Assembly (NCBI GenBank): GCA_963971305.1
Contig: OZ020307.1
Span: forward strand, 61,811,702-61,875,701
Length of the DNA stretch: 64,000 nucleotides
DNA from: Arcuatula senhousia
Taxonomy: Eukaryota; Mollusca; Bivalvia; Mytilida; Mytilidae
Reading direction: 5' to 3'
The notes under the pieces are model-generated. The model did no database searches. It saw only the letters and a program-made list of their open reading frames with translations, and was not told where the DNA came from. Positions 30,559 to 42,480 of the stretch are shown one piece after another. Position numbers and translations under genes: made by a program. The number at the start of each line of letters is the position of its first letter. Position 1 is the first letter of the stretch.

Positions 30559-33184
30559 CTAAACGTCAGTAAAGTTCTTTTCTAAACAACGTGGCTGTCG
30601 TGTTTTAGTTATTGCCATGTGGATACTATTTCCTCTTAACATAACTAGCATAATACCTCTGTATTGTTTGGATCCAATCATTGTTTTTGAATTATCGTTC
30701 ATTGCATAGTTACGAAAAGAATTCAGTTTGTCCCATGTTGCACACGTACAAAGTTTAAAACAGAACAACCTTCGAAATCGGTTTCTGAATGATCTGTTCA
30801 TCCAACAGTAAATAATAGGATTAAGGCCACTGTTACTGAAAGCAACCCAATGGAAGATGAGCCAAAGTATGTGTACACTCATGTTATTAAAGATCTGTGG
30901 GTTGACGTCTCCTATGATTGTCAATATGTGAAGCGGTAACCATGTCAAGCCGTATACCAAAACAACTGTAAACATCATTTTCAAGCTCTGAAAAAGACAA
31001 AGATATAAAATATTAAACATATATTTTATAAAAAAATAACTTAATGTAACTATCTTACTAGAAATAACAGGCAAATATTTTTGTTTTATTAATGTTTGGG
31101 TATAATATCAATACCTAAACAAGTTCAAGTTTAATCGGCAACCGCTTTTTACTTCAAAAAAATGTATCATCATCACAATGCAAAGAATTGGTATTTATGT
31201 CGAATAAATATGACTTATTATTATGCACACTTTGTCCTCTTGGTCAAAGATGCAAAATGGATTTTAAGAGGACAAAGAAACTAATTTGCATCTATTCAGA
31301 CGACAAGACCAGAAATTGATCCAAGTGATATAACCAATTCGGACTATGAACTTGTCCAGAGAACCAGAACACTTGTTAGTTACTTGCACATCACAAAAGA
31401 TGACCAACTTACTTGTGATTGATTCTTAGAGAAAATATCCAATAACATAAATATTTGAAGTTGCAACGATTATATTTTAATTGAAAACAAGAACAACCAA
31501 AATATAAAAAAATGCATATTTCTTAGTTACTTTTTTAATTTTTATTTTACAATGTGTTTATGTTAAAAACAAAAAGATACCCGTAAAGTAATTATTTATA
31601 ATTGTTCCATTTAGTTTTTAAACAAAGTAATTATCATATTCACTTTTGTCTCTTCAAAATCGTATATCTCTAATTTGTACTTTGTACAATTTTTCAGGTG
31701 TTAAATAATCACAATTTGTTTTGGTTAACCAATGAAGCTAAAATACCAGAAGTGCGACACTTAGCAAATGGAGCCTAATACTAGTTGACAAGAAATGTCG
31801 TATCTTACTTAAAACGTAAATGTAAAGCTAAAAATTGTGGTGACCTATCAAACTTATAGGGATGCCATTGATTTGATCCATCTTATTTTTAGTTGGCTTA
31901 AAATAATGTATAAATTTTCTGCGACGTAAATGTGCTTAAATATGTATGGAATGAATACATTTTTTTCATCAACAAATGAACGATATTTAAAGACAAATAC
32001 TTTGAACTCTGACATATGTTAAATAAGATGCATTGTAAGCTCCTTGTGAAAATGTAAGCGTTTAACATAAAGATACTACTTAGTTAAAATGAAGCTTAAG
32101 CCTGTTTAGAACTGTAATTTGATATATATTTTCCACTAATACGACTTACGATTTGTTTGGTATTTATATAGTAAAATGTCAATATTTTACATAACTAAAT
32201 CGACGTCAATCTTTTACTGTGACTCTTTAACGTTTAGATACAATTCAAGGTGTGCATATGAAAATTATGAGGTTACTAGATGAACATAATTTAAAATGCT
32301 CGTTTGCTTGTTCCAAAATAAGCCTAGAAATTTTTGGGGGGATTTTATAAGCCTATCAATACAACGATGAAATAAAACTTGATAATTACCTTTCGTTTGG
32401 ACATTTCAATTCTTTTATCTCTTTTTCTATCAGCTTCTCCAGGTGTAGGCCTGAACCAGATCATAAAACCAATGTGTAGATATGCAAAACTCATTATCAA
32501 AAGAGGTAGAAAATACTGAAATATCAAAATTGTCAGACTATAAATGTACTTTAAGTCAGTGTTTTGCCAGTACTCGACACACAGCCCGTTCACTCCAGGC
32601 TCATATGGAAGGTATATAATACGAGAATGTATGGCAGATGGTAGTGCCAAGAGTGCTGATAATAGCCATAAAATCAAAATGATAAGTCTTGCTTTTTGTC
32701 TTGTCATTCTCTTCTTGAGGGGGTTCGATATGATGTAATGTCTGTCTATGGTTATAACAACCATCGCAAATGTCCGCTGCAGCACGACTACTAACTGTAT
32801 GAACTGGATCATAGGGCACAAGAGATCTCCTAAAACCCAGTAATGGAATACAATGTTTGTTAAAATTGTTGTTGGAATGCAAATAAGTGACATTGTTATA
32901 TCGCTTATGCATAAACTAGCAAGAAAGAAGTTTGTCACAGTTCTCAAAGCTTTGACACTTGAAATTGTCCAAAACACCAAAACGTTCCCGCCAATGCCGA
33001 TTACTATTACAATACCATATAAAAGAATCATCAAAATTGTAAAGTGTAACGGCAACATATATGGATAGTTATCCGTTTCTTGACGTTGAAGAACATTCAA
33101 AACTGACTCCTCTTTATCAGTTGTCTCGTTTAACTCTTGAAATCGGTAAGACCGGTTTTGAATGTTGAACGTAGAATTTTCCAT
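30559..33184 (-). CDS. Class A G protein-coupled receptor, neuropeptide-receptor-like (two exons)
   Basis: Exon 1 is 33184-32390 and exon 2 is 30987-30559. The donor AAACGAAAG|GTAATT and acceptor CTTTTTCAG|AGCTTG give a phase-0 join and 407 residues. The start is the first ATG of the long frame. There are N-glycosylation sites at N3, N10 and N19. Landmarks: GN at 66-67 (TM1), D95 (TM2), C123 and C202 (likely disulphide), DRH at 147-149, P227 in TM5, TWLPLH at 280-285 (TM6), NPIIY at 321-325 (TM7), then a Cys-rich juxtamembrane patch (341-347) suited to palmitoylation. The intron splits the third intracellular loop. DRH in place of DRY, an ALPSAI segment after TM4 and CVEYW in loop 2 recall NPY2R and GPR83. 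The ligand is unknown. It would signal through G proteins at the plasma membrane. Confidence 0.85.
30988..32389 (-). other. Intron of the GPCR gene, with the source of the intron-block duplications
   Basis: Bounded by GT at the 5' end (32389-32388) and a pyrimidine-rich AG at the 3' end. The part 31150-31400 is the block found diverged at 17455, 19125 and 23555. No nested gene seen in the 1.4 kb. Confidence 0.7.
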
Positions 33185-33489
33185 CTTAAATGTTCTAGTC
33201 TTTTATTCAAAGTTAATGTAAACTAGCAAATGTCCACTTTTGCAATATAGTTCTTAATTACTTGAATGTAATTAAAGAGCACTTCGTTAGGTTTTCGGAT
33301 TAACATACCAAGCATAATAAATGTTGATTTTGATAATTTTCCAATGAATACTAGTAATAGAGTTTTTTTTTAAATAACGTTCAATATACTCCGTCCTTTA
33401 ACTATGATATCAATCTGATAGCGTTGGTTAGACTCCTGTGTTTTTATCCAATTATTGATTTCTGTAAACAAACGCTCATTGGCAGCCGC

Positions 33490-33590
33490 ATGTAACTCAA
33501 ATCCAATCAAATGTGATCAAAATGAAAGAAAACCTGCTTTTATATGCAATAAGAATCCACAGTTTACAGATCACATGTCTCTAAAGAGGG
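33490..33590 (-). promoter_or_regulatory. Putative TATA promoter of the GPCR gene
   Basis: On the minus strand, GCATATAAAAGCAGG (TATA near 33537-33545) lies about 350 bp upstream of the ATG. GACATGTGATCTG is immediately upstream. The same two-part arrangement, GACATGTGATCTG then GCATATAAAGTCAGG, recurs at 58420-58465. The repetition may mean a duplicated promoter or a shared repeat. Confidence 0.4.
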
Positions 33591-34512
33591 TAGGCTTTAC
33601 ATGTATGTTATGTTACACGTAGGTGTTCAAGGTTAACCTAACCGACTTCCAATCTGGCACTCCAAGGTTTTTCTCAAATGTGACAATACAACCACGAGTA
33701 TAAAGTAGTTCATACGGGATAAAAAAAACGTTTTTAGTTATCATAACAAATTGAAAACAAAAAGATAAATCGGTATATTTAAGACAATTGTTATCCGTGT
33801 ACATTGAATTACCTTGTACCTTGTATTTTCAAATTTCGAATGATTGTCAATATTCATTTTTGCAGAATTTCATTCGGAGATTGGAAAATCCTTTTATTTT
33901 ATCACTTAAAACTGAAGAAGTCTATAACACTAACCTCTACTCTATAACTTGATGTGCAAGCATACAAAAAGAAACATATTTGAGTATACTTGACACAACT
34001 TTACAAAATTTCAAAATATGGATCTCAAACATGTATGAAAATAGAAGCATTTTTTTCATCGTATAAGACATACGACAGTCGGGATATGAGTTTATTACAT
34101 TGCTTATGGTACCCTAAAGATTGCTGTACAATATCCGCTTATACGAGAGCGCGTTTCTTATCCTGCATATCGTTGCCACAATTTGATTTTGCAAAATTAT
34201 TTTATTGAAACTTAAGACATTGCTTTGTAACTGTAGTACCACTAGTGTTTTTTCAATTCCGGTTCTTGTTTTACAATTTTTCAGCGCAAGTGTGAACATT
34301 GTAATGTATTAATTGCAATTTTCCTACTTGCATTTTAACAACAACAAAAACAACCTGGGTTGTTATCTGTTTAGTGTGATTCAAAAATTTATTGAAGTAA
34401 AATAGCTCGTGAACTGTACTTTTTGTGATTGCAGTTGTAAAGGCGCATCGTATAGTCAAATGAAATTTAAAATATCGTTGTGTAATTAATATTATTTTAA
34501 CATACAAGCAAC
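33591..34512. other. Upstream region of the GPCR; no gene recognised
   Basis: Short AT-rich ORFs (60-94 codons) on both strands without motifs. The TIR element starts at 34513. Confidence 0.4.
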
Positions 34513-35057
34513 TTAGTCCAGTCGATTTGTGCAGGTTTTTGGCGAAATTGCTCAAAGTATGGTAAAAGCATGAAATTTGGCATGGTGGTAGAAAATAGCA
34601 TACTGAACAATATTAGCTATGGACCCAACTCGAAAATTCAAAATGGCGGCCATTTTCAAGATGGCCGCCTAATGGAATATAAAATTAAGAAATAAATCAA
34701 ATAAAAATTCATTAAAAATTGTACTTTGAAGATAAACCCACCAAATTGTGTAGGATAGTAGTGCAAAATATTCTAAAGAATATAGTAGAAAAACGTTTGC
34801 CTTATATTAAAAATGGCTGTCATTTTAAAGATGGCCGCCTCAGGAATAGCATATATATCTACTTTATGAAATCATGTTTTATTCAAAGTTATTTATGCCC
34901 CCAAATATGAATGAATGCAATTGATAATTGATCACACAAATTTAAAAGAAGAGTAAAAGGAATCTCTATTCTGTTTGAAGATATCAGACGGGGAGTGTAC
35001 AGAAATATTTAAATATCTATCTAATCGGAGTAAAATTGTGTTTAGATGTGAATATTG
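34513..35057 (+). repeat. Left terminal inverted repeat of the 3.5-kb element
   Basis: Includes the internal pairing motif AAAATGGCGGCCATTTTC (34639-34656), itself nearly palindromic, and a second GATGGCCGCC block at 34829. Confidence 0.7.
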
Positions 35058-35534
35058 TCATATAAGCACCTGAAACAATGACATATATTCAGCCTGCTGC
35101 AGACCACCTTAATACGCTCCCGAAGGGAGCGATAATGGTAAAAATGTCAATATTTTAGTTGTACTATGAGCTGAATTTTCCTTCAACGTCTGGTTTAGCA
35201 CGCGTGCTTTCCCGAACTATCTGCGTATTTTTAACGATTTTTCTTTAAATTTTTTAGACGTCATTAAACGCACGCGTGACCCACAAAAAAGCTAGTTTGT
35301 TTTTAGTTTCGAACAAACAAAAATGAATAAAATTAATTGTAATTTCGGGAGCGTCACAGGTTTGACCTGCCTCATATTATAGACTGTTCATTGCCATCTT
35401 AAAATGAAAATATCAAAGCCATAAAGACCATGAAAACTGACCAACGCCAGACTCAGAATTTACAAAATGTATGTCATTATTTAAATCGAATCCTAAAAAA
35501 AAACAGCTTAAATACTCAAACCCATGACACAGTG

Positions 35535-37230
35535 GAACTCCCACAAGATTGGAAAAAGAATACATAATTTAAGTTGTTAAAAGGGGAGACTAAATCGATT
35601 GTAAAAACTTTAGAGCATTATTGTTACTAAATCCTTTACAGAACAATTCTATGTCGTATTAAAGCAACTTCAGACAAAAAAACTGCAAGACCAGAATTGA
35701 TTGAAAAAAAAAGAAAAATCTTGCATTGAACAGATAGTCAACCTGCACATCAAGCAGCCAATTCAATGAAACAGTTTCCTTTATATCTATTACATAGGCT
35801 TTCGATATCCTTTATCGAGAAATTCTGTGGAGACTTGCGATCTATGGAATTCCAAACAGAATTGTTACACCAATAACGAATTGTGTACAGCTCTAGGAAC
35901 GAAATGTCAGGTAGTGCACCCGCGAGATATAAGTAAAGATTTTAAAATACGTCTAGGTTTTAGCCATGGCTGTTTACTTTTCTTTTCTTTGTTTCTTTTG
36001 GCCATGAATTGATTGGATTATTAGATAATCACACAAGAGAAGAGGAAATGGAATCCGCCAAATGTAAGAAAACATCTTTGAAATGGTTGAAAATGCTTAT
36101 ACAGTAGTACGTATAAAAAGAGGAGACCACAATGAGAATTAACAAAAACAACATCAATATCAGCGAAATAGATGCACTCACCAAAAAAAAGAAAAAAGAA
36201 CAAGACTCACGTTGAGAGAATAACATTTAATTTCTACTGTAAACCTGGAAATTTTCGCGCAGTCTTTCTTTCGCGGTTGTACGGTAAAATATTAGTTTGC
36301 ACAGTTTTAATTTCGCGTTGAAAAGTTATTGTCCATAGACTACAATGAAAGACAAACATATTCGCGCTGTTTAATTTTCGCGCTAACAATGTCAACGCGA
36401 AAATCGCGAAAATAAAACTGCCGCGAAAATTTCCCGGTTTACAGTATATATATAGAAATTGTGATTAACAACTTTGGTGCAACAGATGATGAAACGGCCC
36501 TTGGAATGCCTGAAAAGTATGGGAATCAAAGCAAGTATTTGTAAAGACCAAGCTAAGTAAATTAAGCAGTTACTATAAATCACAGATCTGTATTTAGCAT
36601 ACAGGGCTATGGTTCGATCACTCTTGCTGTACGGATTAGAAACATGGAGCCTCACAATGGCCAACATGCAGAAACTTCAGGTAATCAGATACAAATGTCT
36701 CTGATCCATCCAAAAGATCGCCTAACAAAAAAACCAACGAAAACAGGCCAAAAAAACACCCATTGTTCTCGAAATAAAGAAGGGTAAGCGGAAGTGGCTG
36801 GGGAGCAACCATTTGATTTTTATGGGGATGGGGCTATGGAGATGCTCTGCCTGGATTTTTTTGCGTGCACTTAAAATTTTTAAAGGTACAATAATGTTTC
36901 AGCACAAAACGCAGTCCTGCCTTTCTTTTATTTCAAAGTACTGTCATGCCTTTTTATTTATGGATTTTTGCCATTTTGCCTTTTTTATTTCAAATTTCAC
37001 CATATCCATCCCCCTTATGGTCGCTCCCTTTGGTAGCACATTACGCATAGGAAAAACCAGGCCATACAATGGACATTTCAAGGAAAAAGAAAAAAGAAGG
37101 GGGTGACCTAGACTGACATGGAGGATATACAAGAAAAAAATGATTGAGAATGGCTACATGCGGAGCAGCATCAACTTTCAAAGGACAGAGGAAAATTGAG
37201 AAGCATTGCCAGAATCCTATACTCCATTGG
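35535..37230 (+). pseudogene. Decayed LINE (non-LTR) reverse transcriptase, copy A
   Basis: Recognisable plus-strand fragments in LINE order: PQDWKKNT near 35550, CQVVHPRDISKDFKIRLG then HGCLLFF near 35905-35990 (the usual KTGVRQGCLLSP region), and then the 208-bp MITE insertion. After it come LLYGLETWSLTMANMQKLQ near 36625-36680, KGKRKWLG near 36783 and KRRG near 37095. There are many stops and frameshifts, and the catalytic FADD is not visible. It lies wholly between the two TIR arms. Confidence 0.7.
36237..36444. mobile_element. Palindrome-ended MITE with TA flanks
   Basis: Ends CTGTAAACCTGGAAATTTTC and, reversed, CTGTAAACCGGGAAATTTTC, each followed by GCG. Flanked by TA on both sides (36235-36236 and 36445-36446). 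The 208 bp are rich in TTTCGCG / CGCGAAA. No ORF. The TA duplication suggests a Tc1/mariner-type helper. Confidence 0.8.
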
Positions 37231-37443
37231 GGTAAAATGTCTCAAGTCGAGTCATAACTAATAGGGTCCATAAAAGTAGTACCCCTATTGCAGGCTGGAC
37301 AAATTGATACACATATGGATAGACAGAGTGACACCGGAAAAAATGCTTATATAATTCTTCAAAAGGTAGGCTTAAAAAACAACACTTCGAGTTACTAGTT
37401 CCAAATTTAATATATAAATAATTCTGCCATACTGCCAAACAAC

Positions 37444-37985
37444 GTTAACATCTAAACACAATTTTACCACAATCAGATTGATATGATTAGATCTGCAGTA
37501 TATTCCTGTACACTCCCCGCCTGATACTTTCAAACGGAATCAAGATTATATTCATACATCTTATTTAATTTTATTTAGCACATATACATTGTTGTTTGGA
37601 CCTATTTGGGTCATAATTTACCTTAAATAAAATATGATATGATTTCGTAGGTAAATATGCTATTTTGAGGCGGCTATCTTTAAAATGACAGCCATTTTGA
37701 ATTTAAGGCAAACCATCTTCTAATATATTGTTCAACATAGTTTGCACTGCTATTATACATGATTTGATGCTTCTATCTTCAAAGCAGAATTTTTAATGAA
37801 TTTTTATTTGATTTATTTCCTAATTCTATATTCCATCTGGCGGCCATCTTGAAAATGGCCGCCATTTTGACTTTTTGAGTTGGGTCCATAGCTTATATTG
37901 TTAAGTATGCTTTGTTCTACTACTATGCTAAATTTCATGCTTTTACCATCTTTTGAGCATTTTTTTCACAAATCGACTGGACTAA
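37444..37985 (-). repeat. Right terminal inverted repeat of the 3.5-kb element
   Basis: Reverse complement of 34513-35057, with substitutions and small indels throughout, so the element is not recent. Confidence 0.7.
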
Positions 37986-39211
37986 CTGTACTTATACTTT
38001 TTAATTGCATAAGATTTCATTAAAAGTATAACAATCAAAATATAAAAAAAACGAAATATGTGTTTTAATTTTGAAATCTAGAAATAGATTGAGCTCTGTC
38101 TAAGGACCCAACGCAAAAAAAGGATTAATAAAGCAATTAAAGAAGAAACTGGGGTGAAAAGAGAACCATGTGCACCAGAAACGCATGGCACAAGAAGTCT
38201 TTTCAAAGCTGTTGCACACAGAGTGAGTTTGAATTTCTTATTATCCTTCTTAAAATTAAAACAAAAAGGAAACAAAAATAATAAAAAGATTTAAATTTCT
38301 CTTTGACATTATAAATCTTCAGTATTTAAAAGATAATGTATAAGAACAAAATCATAAAAATAATTTTTCAGACGATGTCAGCATGCTATTTGTCAGAAAA
38401 ATTGTTTTTAAGGATATTAAAAAATATATTTAAGAAAAGATATAATATATCATGCTATTTTTATGTTTAAAGATGGATTAAGTTTATTTCAATTTGTATA
38501 TCACGAATAGTCAAAAACGTGTCCAAATATAATATAAATTTGACAGGCAAATAAATGAAGGTAATAACAAAACTACCGAACTTGGAATTTCAATCTCAAG
38601 TGGCCAAGAGAAAAGACAAACCATGGAAAACATACCCTATTACATTAAATATTGCCAAAGGACGAGGTATGATAAAGTAGCTACTCCAACAAAACATTTC
38701 ATTAAGAGATTCGTAATTTTGTAGATATTTCACTTCTAAAATTAATGGTGACCCTAATGTTGATGAAATGAGAACTGGCATCTCTCATATTTATCTGTGC
38801 AATTTCTGTCAAAATGCCAAGTTTCAATTTATTTGATGAATGCACGTTGATGCACGCCAAATTTAAATTTTGTGTGTTTTGCTATTTTTTCTACTTTTTA
38901 AAAAAAATTTCTGAAATTTGACTACTAACAACAGCCAACGCGCCGTAACTCTATGCCATTTAATTTCGGGATACAGTTTAAATCCATTATGAGGAAAGGG
39001 AGAAAAGATTCGACTGACCGGAAATAAAAAAAAGCACAGGAAGTGAAAATTTTATTTTTTTAACAATTCTGTACTCGGTGCAATTTTTAAAATTTTAAAA
39101 TAAAAATTATATTTTCCTTTTTTTGAAGCAGATACCTATCGTTTAAAGTTGCTTTCATGAATGATTTGGACAATTAAAATTTTTAGTTGGAGTAGCTATA
39201 TAAAGGCTTAA
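37986..39211. other. No gene recognised
   Basis: AT-rich, with no ORF above about 65 codons having any motif. Nothing supportable seen. Confidence 0.4.
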
Positions 39212-39475
39212 TTTGATCCCAAGGTTCAGCAATTTTTGAAGTATTTTAATAAAGGTTACACTACTCTAGATAAGTTCGTAGATAAACAAGGTATGGACAG
39301 TAAATTTTATTTACAAAATCTTAATTTATATGTTATAGTGGCGTCATCAAAATATGCGAAAAAGACGATATTCTTACAAAGTTTAAATGAAAAATTTAGC
39401 TATAGGCCACATATAGTACAACAAAGATATTTTAGTAATCTCTTTTTTGTTTTAAATGAATATTTACACAGATAA
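39212..39475 (+). other. Unrecognised open frame (87 codons)
   Basis: Open from just after a TAA at 39209-39211 to a stop after YLHR, without an early ATG. The composition (FDPKVQQFLKYFNKGYTTL, SSKYAKKTIFLQSL) is more protein-like than its surroundings, with few homopolymer codons. It could be an exon piece or an element fragment. There is no family match by eye, no signal peptide and no clear splice site. Confidence 0.25.
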
Positions 39476-39599
39476 TTGTAGTGGTACTCTGTGTGGCTCT
39501 TAGTTAAATTTGTCTGGTCTACCAAAACACTAGTTTTATTAATGTTTTATTAATGTTTTTGTCTGCTTTTTAAAAAACGATGCTGTAAATATCAACTAA

Positions 39600-39850
39600 T
39601 GACAAACAATATTTAATTAGCTTGTAAAATTTACGATGCAAAACACGTACAAAAATATATTCTTGACATTTTATTTTAACCAAAAAGAGCATCTGATCAC
39701 ATGTCAAAGTCTGTTGTAACGATTGTCTGTTTTAAATCAAATTTAATTAGGAAATTATCTTAGAAATTATTTTTTAAAATCCTGCATGATGTTAAATTTA
39801 TATAGAATTTATATTTTTCCAGGTGTCTTTAGTCATTAGCATTCATTACA
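39600..39850. repeat. Block B, copy 1 (four-copy diverged module)
   Basis: Shares GATCACATGTC...TGTTGTAACG, AAATCAAATTTAATTAGGAA and CCTGCATGATGTTAA with 43440-43790, 49880-50310 and 62960-63260. No ORF in any copy. Confidence 0.55.
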
Positions 39851-41029
39851 GTCTTGATAAAATACTAACAATTTAAAAAAGGAACCATTTATATGATGAC
39901 AGCAAGAAACAAATTGAAAACATATAGCATTATATACAGCGCACACGGCAATCAGTTCACTGCAAAAATAAGCAATTCTAAAGACACATTGCTTTGGTAA
40001 TGAACAACAACACATCAATTTATAAAAAAAAAACCTTGGAGTTTATCGATAACCATAGGATGGTAAACAAAAAATCCCCCAATACCGAAATCATCATTGT
40101 TTAACAGAGACCCAAAACAAACATCTGTGGAAAACCTCCCAGAATTTAGATGCAATCTAATGAAAAATATCTGTCAATGATCCAGATTGGTGTTGTTCCT
40201 GGAGATAGGAACATATTTTTGCAAAGATGTATCGTCTGAATACGACAAAATTATTTTTATTCTTTATCAAGGTAATAGTGAACGATCATGAATCCAAATA
40301 TTTGAGCCTTTAGTTAAACCAAACCACTACGTAAATGGATAATTAAGCAAAGAACTTTTTTTAAAAGGTTAGAGAGTCTTTATGTTTTCTTTTAGTAGAT
40401 CGTCTTGAAATTAAAACCATTAAGAAATAAATCTGTCATATATTCAAATACATTTTAAGGTGCCTATTCAGAATTCAGGAGATCTCTTGAGAACACGACA
40501 ATAGCGTTAAATGAGAACGTTTTTTTCTCCTTATAATGGTTATATGTGTATATAATCTTTAATGCGATTTATCATCCACTATCTACTTAAAATTTAAGGT
40601 ACTTGTACTCATTTTCTTTATAACATTGAGAACAACCTATAACCAAATACAGATAATCGTTACATGAAATGAACAAAAAAAAATAGATTTAATTACCACA
40701 ATTTCTTCACGATGTACTTTTGTATATTTTAAAATTAATTTCTTTCCATTCAATGCCATCTGAAGATTAAGTTAACAATTATTTAATATATTGTAAAATT
40801 ACAAAATGAAAAAAAAGTAATCTGAGTCATATTTTTAATTGTTGTTGCGCATCAACCTTTCAAGGACAATTGCAATTTTTATAATTGTTTTAGGATAAAA
40901 CGGAGTTGCTTTCCTGTTTTTCTGTGTCAATTGTTGAACTGCACACTAGTTAATATGCTTCTGTTTTGCGTCTTAGGCTACGTTAAAACTGAAAATGTTT
41001 TGTGTAAGTATGTGCGGAAGTTGTTTAAT
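39851..41029. other. No gene recognised; contains block C copy 1
   Basis: At 40855-40960, CTTTCAAGGACAATTGC and TAGGATAAAACGGAGTTGCT resemble 45400-45480, 53085-53165 and 53790-53970 (block C). The rest is AT-rich. Confidence 0.4.
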
Positions 41030-41250
41030 GTAATGAAAAAAGCAGAGCTTCAAATCGGGCAACCAAATGTCTAAGTCCAAAACGACAAAGACAAGACGAG
41101 CAAACACAAACAAGGACAGGACGAAAAAAAAACAAATAAAACACAGAAACACAAATAACTCTAGTCGTAAGGATAGTGAGCACAGATACTTCGGAATAGT
41201 AACAGGTTCCTGCCTGCTATAGCACAACCGTCGCGCTGCTATTTTCCAAT
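41030..41250 (-). repeat. 3' tail of RT copy 4
   Basis: GCAGAGCTTCAAATCGGGCA, then AACGACAAAGACAAGACGAG and the CTATAGCACAACCGTCGCGC junction, matching the tail of copy 2 in reverse. Confidence 0.65.
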
Positions 41251-41560
41251 TTAGTGTGTCAAATCCGGTAAAGGAAGACTAAAATAAAACAAACCACCAT
41301 CTGCACTCATCTGAGAGATAGAAATCCCATAATCGTCTATGAGTGCATGATTTCTACCGTAAAAATTCTTGATTGATGACAGCAACCGAGGAGCAATTAA
41401 CCCTGTGTTAGCAATTTCTTTGTCAAACGTAAGCTCTGTCAAGGAAATCGATGTAATTCCCACAAACTCTAGAGTAACGAATCAATTTTGATACGAAAAT
41501 TCAAATCAGCTGAAGCGGACGGAATGTTGCTACACAAGAAAGGAAAGCTGACGATTGAGA
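41251..41560 (-). pseudogene. YIDD-type RT, C-terminal fragment (copy 4)
   Basis: The minus strand preserves the C-terminal words: CSNIPSAS, then KNFYGRNHALIDDYGISISQ near 41310-41370, then PDLTH before the stop near 41251. Only the 3' end of the element was inserted. Frameshifts lie between the pieces. Confidence 0.7.
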
Positions 41561-42089
41561 CATTCGCCAACTTAGAATTCAACGAGGAGAAGAAAATACA
41601 GTACTGAATCATTTAAACATTATGAGCGAAACATGAAATAACAAAAACACAACGCTGTACATGTATCTGTTTAGGAAACTCACCTTAATCGTTACCCAAG
41701 AACACAATATAATTTCGTATTTAATTTAGAATGATCATCGTTTTTAAGATATTCATTTTCTTTTTTTTTCTTAAAGAGAAAGCAGATAAATGTACAGTAA
41801 CCCATTTTAACCTTGAAAGAGAAAATAAACATTCTTTCGACTATCCTGAATGAAACTTTCATGTGTTTGATAAAGAAATATAATAAATATTTCAGTTTTA
41901 TCCATCCCTATCCTGTTCAAACTCTCGAAAGCTATAAATACATTGTGAAATCCATAATTTTTACACGTGGATTTTATCACATTTACTAAAGCTGTACACC
42001 AAATTGACATGAAATGGGTATACTATTACACAGAAGACACATGAATCCGAGAACTGAACTGGTGTCGGTGATCAATAGAAAATAAAGAG
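41561..42089. other. No gene recognised
   Basis: AT-rich spacer with short ORFs lacking motifs. Confidence 0.35.
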
Positions 42090-42480
42090 ATGTGGAATAA
42101 GTGTACGCGACACAGCCCACAATTAAACGGCAATTTAGAAAAACCACAATGGACAACCGCCAGCAGCCTTCAACGAGGCCATTTGGCACTGCTCGCGGTT
42201 CTGCAATTGGCCCATGGTCTAAATAAGATGCATATAATTCAAATCCAGCCCTGAAATAGTCACAGATAGACCCCCTTCTTAAACAATGAACAGAAAACAT
42301 CAAAAAGACAAGTACAAACGAAAGCTTTGTCAAAGATTCATGGCTTAGGACAGGCACATGTAATATGTGGCGGGGTTAAACTAGTTTTGGGCCCAACCTT
42401 CCCCCTATCAATATTCCTAGACAAAGCACAAAAACTAAACACACAATAAAAATCAAATCGATCAAAGTCCAATTCTACTA
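42090..42480 (-). repeat. Dispersed repeat family R1, minus copy
   Basis: The fullest copy in the window: GAGATGTGGAATAAGTGTAC, GACAACCGCCAGCAGCCTTC, CACAGATAGACCCCC, GGACAGGCACATGTAATATG, GTGGCGGGGTTAAACTAG. ORFs across it (95-123 codons) are frame shadows of the repeat. Confidence 0.7.

Larger units (their letters stand above)
34513..37985. mobile_element. 3.5-kb element with about 540-bp terminal inverted repeats
   Basis: The left arm 34513-35057 and right arm 37444-37985 are reverse complements. Both begin TTAGTCCAGTCGATTTGTG at the outside and share GATGGTAAAAGCATGAAATT-type, GGCGGCCATTTT and GGGGAGTGTACAG blocks. No transposase frame is visible. The interior holds a decayed LINE (35535-37230) and a nested MITE. 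No target-site duplication could be found by eye. Long arms suit a foldback or MULE-like element, but the class is open. Confidence 0.7.

Noticed and set aside
30988..31074. Upstream Met extension of GPCR exon 2 (MPVISSKIV...) as a real start
   Set aside because: This stretch is intron. A pyrimidine-rich CAG acceptor at 30988-30990 gives a phase-0 join to exon 1.
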